Assembly: GCF_004342005.1 (NCBI RefSeq)
Contig: NZ_SMBX01000006.1
Span: forward strand, 1 to 64,000
From: Paracandidimonas soli
GTDB taxonomy: Bacteria > Pseudomonadota > Gammaproteobacteria > Burkholderiales > Burkholderiaceae_B
Reading direction: 5' to 3'
Length of the DNA stretch: 64,000 bases
Part shown: one piece after another, positions 15,893-24,735 of the stretch
Layout of the letters: each line of letters starts with the position of its first letter
Numbering within the stretch: position 1 is the first letter of the stretch
The notes under the pieces: model-generated
Told to the model about the DNA's origin: nothing
The model's database searches: none
Seen by the model: only the letters and a program-made list of their open reading frames with translations
Translations under genes and position numbers: made by a program

Positions 15893-17692
15893 CTATTCGT
15901 TTTTCTTGGCTTCCAGTACCTGCCAGCGCTCGAACAGGGCTTCGAGCCTGGCTTCGGTTTCCTGGATCTTCGCATTCAGCGCGGCGGCTTCGTCCGGTCC
16001 GTCGCGGTACAGGTCGGGATCGGTCAGGGACTCGGCCAGCCTGGCCTGTTCTTCTTCCAGTGCGGCGATCTGGTCCGGGATGGCGTCGAGTTCCTTTTGC
16101 TCCCAGGGGCTGATGCGGTTCGCGCGCTGCGGTTTTTCGCGCACGGGGGGCGGATTGTCCTTCTTGCGCTGCGCGGCCTCCGCCGGTTTGTCTGCCCTGG
16201 CCGGGCGCTGGGCGAACCATTCGTCGTAGCCGCCCACGTATTCGCTCCACTGGCCGTCGCCTTCGGCAGCCAGGGTCTGCGTGATGACATTGTTCAGGAA
16301 CGTGCGGTCGTGGCTGACCAGCAGAACGGTGCCGCTGTAGTCCTGCAGCAGTTCTTCCAGCAGCTCCAGCGTTTCGATGTCCAGGTCGTTGGTCGGTTCG
16401 TCCATGACCAGCACGTTGACGGGGCGGGCGAACAGCCGGGCCAGCGCCAGCCGGGCGCGTTCTCCTCCGGACAGACTGCTGACGGGGGAGTTGGCGCGCG
16501 CGGGCGGGAAGAGGAAGTCTTCCAGGTAGCTCATGACGTGCTTGCGCTGCGAACCAATGTCCACCCATTCGCTGCCGGGACTGATGGTGTCCGCCAGCGT
16601 GGCGTTTTCGTCCAGGTTGGCGCGCATCTGGTCGAAGTAGCCCACGGATACATTGGTGCCCAGGCGCACGCTGCCTTCGGTGGGCTGCAGCTTGCCCAGG
16701 ATGATGTTCAGCAGTGTCGTCTTGCCGGCGCCGTTGGGTCCGATCAGCCCGATGCGGTCGCCGCGCAATATCGTGGTGGACAGGGAATCGATGATCAGCC
16801 GCTCGCCGAAGCGATGGGTGATGTTCTCGAGTTCGGCGACCAGCTTGCCCGAGCGCTGCCCCTGGTCCACCGCCAGCCGGACATTGCCGACGCGCTCGCG
16901 CCGTTCGGAGCGCTCCCTGCGCAGTTGCTCCAGGCGGCGCACGCGGCCTTCGTTGCGCGTGCGCCGCGCTTCGATGCCCTTGCGGATCCAGACTTCTTCC
17001 TGCGCCAGAACCTTGTCGAACTTGGCGTTCTGCTGCGCCTGGGCCTCCAGCCATTGCGCCTTGCGGGCCTGCCAGTCGCTGAAGTTTCCGGGAAAGCTGA
17101 ACAGCGTGCCGCGGTCGAGCTCGACGATGCGGGTCGTGACCACGTCGAGGAAGCGCCGGTCGTGCGTGATGACGATCACGCTGAAGGGCGCCTTGAGCAG
17201 TTGCGCTTCCAGCCAGGCGATGCCGTCGAAGTCCAGGTGGTTGGTGGGTTCGTCCAGCAGCAGCAGGTCGGGCTGCGCCACCATGGCCTGGGCCAGGGCC
17301 ACGCGCTTGCGTGTTCCGCCGGACAATGTGGCGATGCGGGCGTCCGGGTCGAGGCCGAGCTGGTCGATGAGCGCCTGCGCGCGCGCGGGCCGCTGCCAGT
17401 CTTCGGCTTCCAGTCCGCCGTGGCTGATGATGTCGAGGATGGTGAGCGATTCGTCCAGCTCCGGTTCTTGCGTGACCGTCATCACCTTCAGGCCGTTCAG
17501 GCGCATGACATCGCCGTCGTCCGGCTCGATGCGGCCGGCCAGCAGCTTGAGCAGCGAGGACTTGCCCGCGCCGTTGCGGCCGATCAGGCCGACGCGCTCG
17601 CCCGGATGGATGGTGAACTCGGCACGGTCGAGCAGCGGTACGTGGCCGAAGGCCAGCTGGATATTGGACAGGGAGATAAGCGCAACGGACAT
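15893..17692 (-). CDS. uup: ABC-F ATPase Uup
   Basis: A 599-residue soluble protein with two ABC ATPase domains and no membrane segment. The first has GRNGAGKSS (~38) and LSGGTRKRVALAQ; the second has GPNGAGKTT (~325) and LSGGERARLALARLF. The linker between them is rich in Arg and Glu, and the C-terminal tail (EQKELDAIPDQIAALEEEQARLAESL...) looks like the coiled-coil DNA-binding domain that marks Uup among ABC-F proteins. Uup acts on ribosomes and branched DNA and affects precise excision of transposons. ATG 17692 is where the family begins (MSVALISLSNIQLAFG); a longer open frame would run through the RNase P RNA gene on the other strand. Confidence 0.92.
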   Translation of the reverse strand: MSVALISLSNIQLAFGHVPLLDRAEFTIHPGERVGLIGRNGAGKSSLLKLLAGRIEPDDGDVMRLNGLKVMTVTQEPELDESLTILDIISHGGLEAEDWQRPARAQALIDQLGLDPDARIATLSGGTRKRVALAQAMVAQPDLLLLDEPTNHLDFDGIAWLEAQLLKAPFSVIVITHDRRFLDVVTTRIVELDRGTLFSFPGNFSDWQARKAQWLEAQAQQNAKFDKVLAQEEVWIRKGIEARRTRNEGRVRRLEQLRRERSERRERVGNVRLAVDQGQRSGKLVAELENITHRFGERLIIDSLSTTILRGDRIGLIGPNGAGKTTLLNIILGKLQPTEGSVRLGTNVSVGYFDQMRANLDENATLADTISPGSEWVDIGSQRKHVMSYLEDFLFPPARANSPVSSLSGGERARLALARLFARPVNVLVMDEPTNDLDIETLELLEELLQDYSGTVLLVSHDRTFLNNVITQTLAAEGDGQWSEYVGGYDEWFAQRPARADKPAEAAQRKKDNPPPVREKPQRANRISPWEQKELDAIPDQIAALEEEQARLAESLTDPDLYRDGPDEAAALNAKIQETEARLEALFERWQVLEAKKNE

Positions 17693-17755
17693 CGGCTGAA
17701 ACTGAAAATATATGGGTGATTGAGGCTGGGCAGCTATTGTCCTATTGTCGCAGGT

Positions 17756-17761
17756 TACAAT
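17756..17761 (+). promoter_or_regulatory. -10 element of rnpB
   Basis: TACAAT lies seven bases before the first base of the P1 stem of RNase P RNA, the expected distance to a transcription start. A TTGTCC at 17737-17742 is too close to be a standard -35. Confidence 0.55.
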
Positions 17762-17767
17762 GGCTCC

Positions 17768-18163
17768 GTGGGGCAGGCCGGGCAATCGCGGTGCGCAGCA
17801 TCGAGGAAGGTCCGGACTCCATAGGGCAGGATAGCGGCTAACAGCCGTCCGGCAAGTCTGGTTCGCCAGGCGAGCCGAGGAACAGGGCCACAGAGACGAG
17901 TCTGCAGCGAAGGCATTCGTGCATCGGCACGGCGACTTCCGTGCTGCGCGCCGGGTTTCCCGGCGCGGCGCTGCAGGGTGAAACGCGGTAACCTCTATCC
18001 GGAGCAACACCAAATAGGCATGCGCGCGCCTTCGGCGCACAAGGGCGGCCCGTCCGAGCATGCGGGTAGGTGGCTGGAGCGCGCCAGCAATGGCGCGCCA
18101 AGAGGAATGATTGCCCGCCGCGTTCGCGCGGCGTACAGAATCCGGCCTACAGGCCTGTCCCAC
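17768..18163 (+). ncRNA. rnpB: RNase P RNA, class A
   Basis: This is the catalytic RNA that trims the 5' leaders of tRNA precursors. Hallmarks are GAGGAAGGTCCGGACTCC and ATAGGGCAG (17811-17830), the GGGTGAAACGCGGTAACCTC block (~17975), GAGCAACACCAAATAGGC (~18002), GGGTAGGTGGCTGGAG (~18063) and the 3' ACAGAATCCGG (~18135). The P1 helix pairs GTGGGGCAGGCC (17768 on) with GGCCTGTCCCAC ending at 18163, which sets both ends. It is divergent from uup and upstream of the dcw promoter. Confidence 0.95.
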
Positions 18164-18335
18164 ATTCTCATATGTTAGCAATTGAAAAGCTTTTGCCCGC
18201 AAGTGGCCGGCGCATCTAATAAACGACTTTCAAAGAGTCGGCCAATTTCTTGATTTCACAGTTGATTTTCTTTTCGCTTTTTCTGCGAACAGGCTGTAAG
18301 TGCTTGTTGTCATTGAAAAAAGTGCGTTTTCGCGC

Positions 18336-18402
18336 TTGACCTGCTTCATCTGTTCCCGTAGAGTGGGAGAAAGTAGGGAATTGTGCAAGAAAGTGGGAGA
18401 AA
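18336..18402 (+). promoter_or_regulatory. dcw promoter with four MraZ-type boxes
   Basis: TTGACC (18336-18341) and TAGAGT (18359-18364) form a 17-bp-spaced promoter. Overlapping its -10 begins a run of boxes at exact 10-bp steps: GTGGGA (18363), GTAGGG (18373), GTGCAA (18383) and GTGGGA (18393). MraZ is known to bind TGGGA-type direct repeats in front of its own gene, so this is its autoregulatory site. The third box is degenerate. The fourth box also serves as the ribosome-binding site of mraZ. Confidence 0.88.
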
Positions 18403-18405
18403 TTG

Positions 18406-18834
18406 GTGTTCCAGGGAAGCAGCGCACTCACGTTGGATGCAAAGGGAAGGTTATCCATACCTGCCCGGCATCGTGACGCGCTCATTTCGCAGGTCGAAGG
18501 CCGCCTGACCCTGACACGCCACCCCGACGGCTGCCTGCTGATCTATCCGCGGCCGGTGTGGGAAGTCAAGCGCGCGGAAATCGCCGCGCTTCCCATGGCC
18601 GCCCGCCCGCTGCAGCGTCTGCTGCTGGGAGGCGCGCACGACGTCGAGATCGATGGTTCCGGGCGAGTGCTGGTTTCGCCCGAATTGCGCAATGCCGCAG
18701 GGCTGACAAAGGAGGTCATGTTGCTGGGCATGGGGAGTCATTTCGAACTATGGGATGCCGCCGCCTGGGCAACGCGTGAGGCCGAAGATCTGGCCAAGGG
18801 CATCCCGGAAGCACTGAACCATTTCTCGTTCTGA
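18406..18834 (+). CDS. mraZ: Transcriptional regulator MraZ
   Basis: A 142-residue DNA-binding protein of the AbrB-like fold, made of two repeats: [19 protein letters not shown] (~8-26) and [21 protein letters not shown] (~80-100). It assembles into a ring and represses the dcw promoter. GTG 18406 gives the family start MFQGSS, comparable to E. coli MFRGAT; the TTG just before it (18403) would add one residue. The ribosome-binding site is the last MraZ box (GGGAGAAA). rsmH follows seven bases after the stop. Confidence 0.95.
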   Translation: MFQGSSALTLDAKGRLSIPARHRDALISQVEGRLTLTRHPDGCLLIYPRPVWEVKRAEIAALPMAARPLQRLLLGGAHDVEIDGSGRVLVSPELRNAAGLTKEVMLLGMGSHFELWDAAAWATREAEDLAKGIPEALNHFSF

Positions 18835-18841
18835 CGCCGCC

Positions 18842-19915
18842 ATGACCGATTTTCATCGTCCCGTGCTGCTGCACCCCACGGTCGAGGCGCTGATCGTTCC
18901 AGGTTTCGATGCCAGGCGTCACGTATCGCCCGCCGACCTGTCCGGAATCGCGCCGGTGAGCGGCGTATTCGTCGATGGCACGTTCGGGCGCGGCGGGCAT
19001 AGCCGGCTGCTGCTGTCGTACCTGTCGGGCGATGCGCGGCTGGTGGTGTTCGACAAGGACCCTCGGGCCATCGAGCAGGCCCGGCAACTGCAGGCTGAGG
19101 ACGGCAGGGTCGCGGTGGTGCACGATGGGTTTGCGTCCATGCTGGAGCACCTGGAGGCGCTGGGCGTGGAAAAGGTCGACGGCATCATGCTGGATCTGGG
19201 TGTGTCCTCGCCCCAGATCGACGATGCAGAACGCGGGTTTTCGTTCATGCGCGAGGGTCCCCTGGACATGCGCATGGACACCAGTCGAGGTTTGACGGCT
19301 GCGCAATGGCTGGAAGAGGCCGGCGTGGACGAACTAAGGGAGGTCATAGCTGACTATGGCGAAGAACGGTTTGCTTTCCAGATTGCAAAGGCGATTGTTG
19401 CTCGCCGCGAATCACGGCCGCTGCGCACCACGCTCGAACTCGCCGAGCTCGTCGCCAGTGTCGTCCGCACGCGCGAAAAGGGTCAACATCCGGCCACACG
19501 CACCTTTCAGGCTTTACGGATTCACCTCAATCGGGAGCTCCAGGAGCTCAAGAGCGCCCTCGCGGCAGCTCTGACCTGCCTGGCGCCAAAGGGACGACTG
19601 GCCGTGATCAGTTTTCATTCTCTGGAAGATCGGATCGTCAAGCAGACGATCGCCGCGGCCGCGCGCCCGGCGGCGGCGCTTGCCCGCCTGCCGATCCCGG
19701 AGAAGGACATGCCGCGTCCCGTGCTGGAGTCTCTGGGCCGTATCCTGCCCGGCGACGACGAAATCTCGGAAAACCCGCGCTCGCGCTCTGCCGTTCTGCG
19801 CGTGGCGCAGCGCACATCCACGCCGTTGCCCGCCGGGGGGGCGGGGGCATTCGTGCCCGGATACGAGCCCGAGGCTCCGACGACGCGCTATCGCGCCGCA
19901 AGGGGAGGACGCTGA
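18842..19915 (+). CDS. rsmH: 16S rRNA m4C1402 methyltransferase
   Basis: A 357-residue SAM-dependent methyltransferase that modifies C1402 in the ribosomal P site. It opens with [14 protein letters not shown], followed by the SAM-binding [18 protein letters not shown] (~40-60), the catalytic-core [11 protein letters not shown] and [15 protein letters not shown], and the C-terminal [16 protein letters not shown] and [11 protein letters not shown]. It is about 40 residues longer than E. coli RsmH because of an insertion before the SAM motif ([20 protein letters not shown]) and a Pro/Ala-rich C-terminal tail. It ends one base before ftsL. Confidence 0.95.
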   Translation: MTDFHRPVLLHPTVEALIVPGFDARRHVSPADLSGIAPVSGVFVDGTFGRGGHSRLLLSYLSGDARLVVFDKDPRAIEQARQLQAEDGRVAVVHDGFASMLEHLEALGVEKVDGIMLDLGVSSPQIDDAERGFSFMREGPLDMRMDTSRGLTAAQWLEEAGVDELREVIADYGEERFAFQIAKAIVARRESRPLRTTLELAELVASVVRTREKGQHPATRTFQALRIHLNRELQELKSALAAALTCLAPKGRLAVISFHSLEDRIVKQTIAAAARPAAALARLPIPEKDMPRPVLESLGRILPGDDEISENPRSRSAVLRVAQRTSTPLPAGGAGAFVPGYEPEAPTTRYRAARGGR

Positions 19916-19916
19916 C

Positions 19917-20213
19917 ATGTCGCGCCTCTGCCTGGTCCTCGCCGCATTGCTCATGCTTTCCGCGCTGTCGCTGGTGACAGCGCGTTTTCAGTCCCGCCAG
20001 CTGTTCGTGGCGGTGGACCGCCTTGAAAACCGCGCGCGGGAACTGGATACCGACTGGCGCAGGCTGCAGCTCGAGCGGGCCGAACTGGCGCGCAATGTGC
20101 GCATTGACGGCGTGGCGCGCCAGGAGCTGCGGATGGTGCCGTCCACGCCGGATCGCGTTCTGTATATCCGGCTGCCGCAAAAACCCGCAGCGGAGCAGGG
20201 AGGGCAGCCATGA
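19917..20213 (+). CDS. ftsL: Cell division protein FtsL
   Basis: A 98-residue bitopic membrane protein. It has a very short cytoplasmic start, one membrane helix (CLVLAALLMLSALSLVTARF, residues 4-23), and a coiled-coil region (LFVAVDRLENRARELDTDWRRLQLERAEL). FtsL pairs with FtsB and FtsQ in the divisome to control septal wall synthesis. ATG 19917 has the G-rich AAGGGGAGG just upstream. The stop overlaps ftsI by four bases (ATGA). Confidence 0.92.
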   Translation: MSRLCLVLAALLMLSALSLVTARFQSRQLFVAVDRLENRARELDTDWRRLQLERAELARNVRIDGVARQELRMVPSTPDRVLYIRLPQKPAAEQGGQP

Positions 20214-21946
20214 AGCGCGTCGGTTTCTTCGACAGCCCGGTGCTCAGCGTGCAGGTGCCGCAATGGCGCGCGCGGCTGGTCGCGGTTTGCCTGATGCTCG
20301 GGTTCATCGCGCTGATCGCCAAGGCGCTGCATGTGCAGGGCCTGTCTACGGAATTCCTGCAGCAGCAGGGCGAGCGGCGCTACGAGCGCACGCTGGTGCT
20401 GCCTGCCATGCGCGGCAAGATCTACGACCGCACCGGTTCCGTCGTGCTGGCATCCAGCGTACCTGTGCGCGCCATCTGGGCCATCCCGGAAGACGCCAAG
20501 GGCGCCACGAAAGAACAGTTGTCCGAGCTGGCTGGCCTGCTGGGCATGCGCGTGCCGGATATCGAGCACCGCCTGGCGGATGACAGCAAGACGTTCGTCT
20601 ATATCAAGCGCCAGGTGGCGGTGGATGTGGCCGACAAGGTCAGGTCGCTGAAAGTGCCTGGTTTCCACCAACAGGCCGAGGTGCAGCGTTTCTATCCGCA
20701 GGGCGAAATCGCCGCCCACGTGGTGGGCTTCACCAATATCGAGGACCAGGGCATCGAAGGCATGGAGCTGGCTTTCGACAATGCGCTCGAAGGCACGCCG
20801 GGTTCGCGCCGCGTCATCCGCGATCGGCTGGGCCGCGTCATCGAGGACGTGCAGGCGGTCGTGCCGCCCATGAATGGCAAGGACCTGCACCTGTCCATCG
20901 ACATGGGACTGCAGTTCGATATGTATACAGCCCTGCAGAAAGCCATGGCCGAGCACAGGGCGAACGGGGCCGCCGGCGTCATGCTGGACGTGCAGACGGG
21001 CGAGGTGCTGGCGCTGGTCAACCTGCCCACCTACAACCCCAACGATCGGGAAGCGCGCAAAGGCAATGCCTTGCGCAACCGGGCGATCACCGACACGTTC
21101 GAGCCCGGTTCCATTGTCAAGCCGTTCGTGGCGGCGCTGGCGCTGGACAACAAACACATTACGGTCAATACCATGTTCGATACCGGCAACGGCCATTATC
21201 GCTATCAGGGCTCGACCATCAGCGATGTCAGTCGCAATGGCGTTATCAATGTCGCGGATATCCTGCGCCGCTCCAGCAATATCGGCATGACCATGATTTC
21301 CGAGCGCATGACCTCGCAGGAAATGTGGAACAAGTTCACCCAGCTCGGTTTCGGGCGCGCGCCGCAGGTGAGCTTCCCCGGCATGGCGTCGGGGCGGCTG
21401 CGTCCCTGGGAGCGCTGGCGGCCCATCGAGCGGGCCACCATGGCCTACGGCTATGGCCTGTCGGTTTCGCTGCTGCAGATCGCCCAGGCCTATACGGCCT
21501 TTGCGCGTGATGGCGACATGGTTTCGCTGACGCTGGTCAAGCGCCAGGGCAAGCCCGCCAGCATGCCGGTTTACAGTACGGAGGTCGCCAGGAGCGTGCG
21601 CGTCATGCTCGAGGCCGCCGCTGGTCCGGACGGCGCCAAGCTGGCCCAGGTCCAGGGCTATCGCATTGCGGGCAAGAGCGGCACGGCTCGCAAGATCGTC
21701 GACGGCAAATACAGCAAATCACAGTATCGCAGTTCCTTCGCCGGCTTTGCGCCGGTATCGCAGCCGCGCATCGTCGTGGCGATCACGATCGACGAGCCGA
21801 AGGGGGGCGCCTATTACGGCGGTCGCGTGGCAGCTCCGGTATTCGCAGATGTGGTGGCCGCAGGGCTGCGTCGCCTGGGCGTCAAGCCCGATGCGCCCAT
21901 TGATTCGCTGGTGGCGTCCATTCCGGCGCGGGAGGTCGTGCAATGA
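20210..21946 (+). CDS. ftsI: Septal peptidoglycan transpeptidase (PBP3)
   Basis: A 578-residue penicillin-binding protein anchored by one N-terminal helix (VAVCLMLGFIALIAKALHV, ~24-42). The transpeptidase domain shows the SxxK motif in FEPGSIVKPF (~300), SxN in RRSSNIGM (~353) and KSGTA (~487); the pedestal domain precedes it with RGKIYDRTGSVVLASS. It cross-links peptidoglycan at the division site as a partner of FtsW. It overlaps both ftsL and murEF by four bases. Confidence 0.95.
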   Translation: MKRVGFFDSPVLSVQVPQWRARLVAVCLMLGFIALIAKALHVQGLSTEFLQQQGERRYERTLVLPAMRGKIYDRTGSVVLASSVPVRAIWAIPEDAKGATKEQLSELAGLLGMRVPDIEHRLADDSKTFVYIKRQVAVDVADKVRSLKVPGFHQQAEVQRFYPQGEIAAHVVGFTNIEDQGIEGMELAFDNALEGTPGSRRVIRDRLGRVIEDVQAVVPPMNGKDLHLSIDMGLQFDMYTALQKAMAEHRANGAAGVMLDVQTGEVLALVNLPTYNPNDREARKGNALRNRAITDTFEPGSIVKPFVAALALDNKHITVNTMFDTGNGHYRYQGSTISDVSRNGVINVADILRRSSNIGMTMISERMTSQEMWNKFTQLGFGRAPQVSFPGMASGRLRPWERWRPIERATMAYGYGLSVSLLQIAQAYTAFARDGDMVSLTLVKRQGKPASMPVYSTEVARSVRVMLEAAAGPDGAKLAQVQGYRIAGKSGTARKIVDGKYSKSQYRSSFAGFAPVSQPRIVVAITIDEPKGGAYYGGRVAAPVFADVVAAGLRRLGVKPDAPIDSLVASIPAREVVQ

Positions 21947-24732
21947 CGGCGCCGGCTATGCAGAAAAATGCGGCGAAAGCCGTGGCGTGGCTGAAGGCGC
22001 ATGTGGCGGATTCGGCCCACTTGGCCATGGATTCGCGCCAGATCGGCGCGGGCGACGTATTCTTCGCCTGCAAGGGCCTCAGTGCGGACGGCCGGCAGCA
22101 TGCGGCCGCCGCCGTGTCCGCCGGAGCGGCCGCCATCGTGGCGCATGCGCCGCTGGATGACGATGCCGGCGTGCCTGTGCTGGTCCTGCCCGAACTGGCC
22201 GCCTGCCTGGGGGAAATCGCCGATCAGTGGTATCGGCAGCCGTCGAAAGACCTGACCGTCATCGCTGTGACGGGCACCAATGGCAAGACCAGCACGGTGC
22301 AGTGGCTGGCATCGGCGCTGAACCAGGAGAACGTGGCCTGCGGCACGGTGGGCACGCTGGGCGTGACCCTGCCCGATGGCACGAACCTCGGTGGAGCGCT
22401 CACGACGCCGGATGTGCTGGGCCTGCATCGCGGACTGGCGGCGCTGCGCGATGCCGGCGCCGGAGTGGCCGCCATCGAAGCGTCTTCCATCGGTATCGAG
22501 CAGGGACGCCTGAGCGGCGTGCGCATCGCCTTTGCCGGCTTCACGAATCTGACGCGCGATCATCTCGATTACCACCTGACGCTGGAAGCCTACCGGGAAG
22601 CCAAGCTGGCGCTGTTCCGTTTCCCCGGGCTGCGCGGCGCGGTCGTCAATCTGGACGACGACACCGGCGCCATGATCCATGCACAGGCGGTCGATGCGTT
22701 TCCCATCCTGGGCTATACGGTCGAAGGCCGCGAGCAGGCTTCCATCATCGCCTCGGAACTGCAGGTTTCGTCGCGCGGGCAGGTGTTCCAGCTGTCGCTG
22801 CCTGATGGCGCGGCCCAACTGGTGACGCCCATGCAGGGCGCGCACAATGTGTCCAATCTGCTGCTGGTGGCGGGCTTGCTGCACCTGCTCGGATGGCCCC
22901 TGCAGCGCGTTGCGCGTTCGCTGGCCCGGCTGCAACCGGTTCCCGGACGCCTGCAGGTGGTGGACGCGCCGTTCTCCTCGGGCAGCGACCCGCTGGTCGT
23001 GGTCGACTACGCCCATACGCCGGATGCCCTGGAGCGGGCCCTGCTGGCCCTCCGGGAAACGGCAGGCGCCGGCGGAGGCAGGCTCATCTGCATGTTCGGC
23101 TGCGGCGGCGACCGGGACGCGGGCAAGCGTCCGTTGATGGGCGCCGTGGCTGCGCGGTTGGCCGACCGGGTCATCGTGACCAGCGACAATGCGCGTTTCG
23201 AGGATCCGCGGGACATCATCGACCAGATACTGGCAGGCATGCCGCAGCAGCGGCCCGACGTGATCGTGGAACGCGCGCAGGCCATCCTGCATGCCGTCTG
23301 GCAGGCGCGCGCGGGCGATGTGGTGCTGCTCGCAGGCAAGGGCCATGAAACCTACCAGGAAGTGCGCGGCGTGCGCGCTCCTTTCGATGATCGCGAGTGG
23401 GCGCGCGCCGCGCTGGCGTGGAAGCAGGCCGGCGGCGTATCCACGGATTCGCGCAGCATCGGGCCCGGACAGATATTCGTCGCGCTGCGCGGCGAGAGTT
23501 TCGATGGCCATGACTATCTGGCGCAGGTCGGCGAGGCGGGCGCGCTGGCGGCCGTCGTGGAACGGCGGGATGCCGATGCGCCGCTGCCGCAGCTGGCGCT
23601 GGGCGATACGCGCAAGGCGCTCATCCACCTGGCTTCCGCCTGGCGCGGCCAGTTCGATATTCCCGTCATCGCGGTAACCGGCAGCAACGGCAAGACGACC
23701 ACCAAGGAAATGATCGCCTCCATTCTGCGCGCATGGGTCGGAGAAGACGCCGTGCTCGCCACCCAAGGCAACCTGAACAACGATATCGGCGTGCCGCTGA
23801 CCGTTCTGCGGCTGCGGGAATCGCATCGCGCGGCCGTCATCGAGCAAGGCATGAATCATCCCGGCGAGATCGCCGTCCTGGCCAATATCGCCAAAGCCAC
23901 GGTCGCACTGGTGAACAATGCCCAGCGCGAGCACCAGGAGTTCATGAGTTCCGTGCAGGCTGTGGCGCAGGAGAACGGCGCCGTGCTGACAGCGCTGCCC
24001 GCCGACGGCGTGGCCGTCTATCCCGGCGATGACGCCTATTCCCGCTTGTGGGGCGCGCTGGCTGACGGTCGGCCGCGCGTGCGCTTCGGACTGCGCGGCG
24101 ATCTGGAAGTCCATGCGTCCGGCATCGCCGCCAGTGCCGATGGCTCGGCGTTCGATTTGAATACACCCGAAGGCCGCCGCCGCATCGTTCTGCCGGCAGC
24201 CGGCGAGCATAACGTGCGCAATGCCCTGGCCGCGGCCGCCTGCGCCATTGCCGCCGGCGCGACCCTGGATGCCGTCGTCGAAGGCCTGCAGGCCTTCCGC
24301 CCGGTCAAGGGGCGGCTGCAGCATATCCGGCTGGGGGATTTCAGCCTGATCGACGATACCTACAACGCCAATCCGGACTCGGTGCGGGCGGCCATCGATG
24401 TGCTGGCCGGATTGCAGGGCGAGACCCGGCTGGTGCTGGGCGACATGGGCGAGGTCGGCGACGAAAGCGATGCCGTGCACGCAGAGGTGGGGCGCTACGC
24501 GAGCGAGCGGGGCGTGGGCTCGCTGTTCACGCTGGGCAAGGCCGCGACGCATGCCGCCGAAGCCTTCGGCGCGGGAGCCCGGGCGTTCGCCGACCGCGAG
24601 GCCCTGATCCAGGCGCTGCTGGAGCAGGCGCCCGCCCACATCCTGGTCAAGGGATCGCGCTTCATGCGCATGGAACACGTGGTGCATGCGCTTTGCACGC
24701 ATGGTTCGAAAACAGAAATAGAAGGAACCTAG
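21943..24732 (+). CDS. murEF: MurE-MurF fusion (two peptide ligases in one chain)
   Basis: A 929-residue protein uniting two successive cytoplasmic ligases. Residues ~1-480 are MurE, which adds meso-diaminopimelate to UDP-MurNAc-Ala-Glu, with P-loop [10 protein letters not shown] (~108) and the carbamylated-Lys region YREAKLALF. Residues ~490-929 are MurF, which adds D-Ala-D-Ala, with P-loop VTGSNGKTTT (~577), EHNVRNALAA and DDTYNANPDS. There is no stop or frameshift between them, and the MurF part starts directly at VSTDSRSIGPGQIFVALRGE, lacking the usual first ~40 residues. The DAP-recognition motif DNPR of MurE reads DNAR here (415-418). Fusions of this kind are known in Bordetella. ATGA overlap with ftsI; mraY follows after three bases. 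Confidence 0.95.
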   Translation: MTAPAMQKNAAKAVAWLKAHVADSAHLAMDSRQIGAGDVFFACKGLSADGRQHAAAAVSAGAAAIVAHAPLDDDAGVPVLVLPELAACLGEIADQWYRQPSKDLTVIAVTGTNGKTSTVQWLASALNQENVACGTVGTLGVTLPDGTNLGGALTTPDVLGLHRGLAALRDAGAGVAAIEASSIGIEQGRLSGVRIAFAGFTNLTRDHLDYHLTLEAYREAKLALFRFPGLRGAVVNLDDDTGAMIHAQAVDAFPILGYTVEGREQASIIASELQVSSRGQVFQLSLPDGAAQLVTPMQGAHNVSNLLLVAGLLHLLGWPLQRVARSLARLQPVPGRLQVVDAPFSSGSDPLVVVDYAHTPDALERALLALRETAGAGGGRLICMFGCGGDRDAGKRPLMGAVAARLADRVIVTSDNARFEDPRDIIDQILAGMPQQRPDVIVERAQAILHAVWQARAGDVVLLAGKGHETYQEVRGVRAPFDDREWARAALAWKQAGGVSTDSRSIGPGQIFVALRGESFDGHDYLAQVGEAGALAAVVERRDADAPLPQLALGDTRKALIHLASAWRGQFDIPVIAVTGSNGKTTTKEMIASILRAWVGEDAVLATQGNLNNDIGVPLTVLRLRESHRAAVIEQGMNHPGEIAVLANIAKATVALVNNAQREHQEFMSSVQAVAQENGAVLTALPADGVAVYPGDDAYSRLWGALADGRPRVRFGLRGDLEVHASGIAASADGSAFDLNTPEGRRRIVLPAAGEHNVRNALAAAACAIAAGATLDAVVEGLQAFRPVKGRLQHIRLGDFSLIDDTYNANPDSVRAAIDVLAGLQGETRLVLGDMGEVGDESDAVHAEVGRYASERGVGSLFTLGKAATHAAEAFGAGARAFADREALIQALLEQAPAHILVKGSRFMRMEHVVHALCTHGSKTEIEGT

Positions 24733-24735
24733 GCC

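Noticed and set aside
15863-17719. A plus-strand open frame of about 620 codons opposite uup
   Set aside because: No recognisable domain; Uup on the minus strand has both ATPase domains.
17838-18202. Open frames inside the RNase P RNA gene
   Set aside because: The region is fully explained by the conserved RNA; codons there are a by-product.
21814-24702. A minus-strand open frame of about 960 codons opposite murEF
   Set aside because: Same cause; the composition is that of an antisense high-GC frame and the plus-strand fusion has all catalytic motifs.
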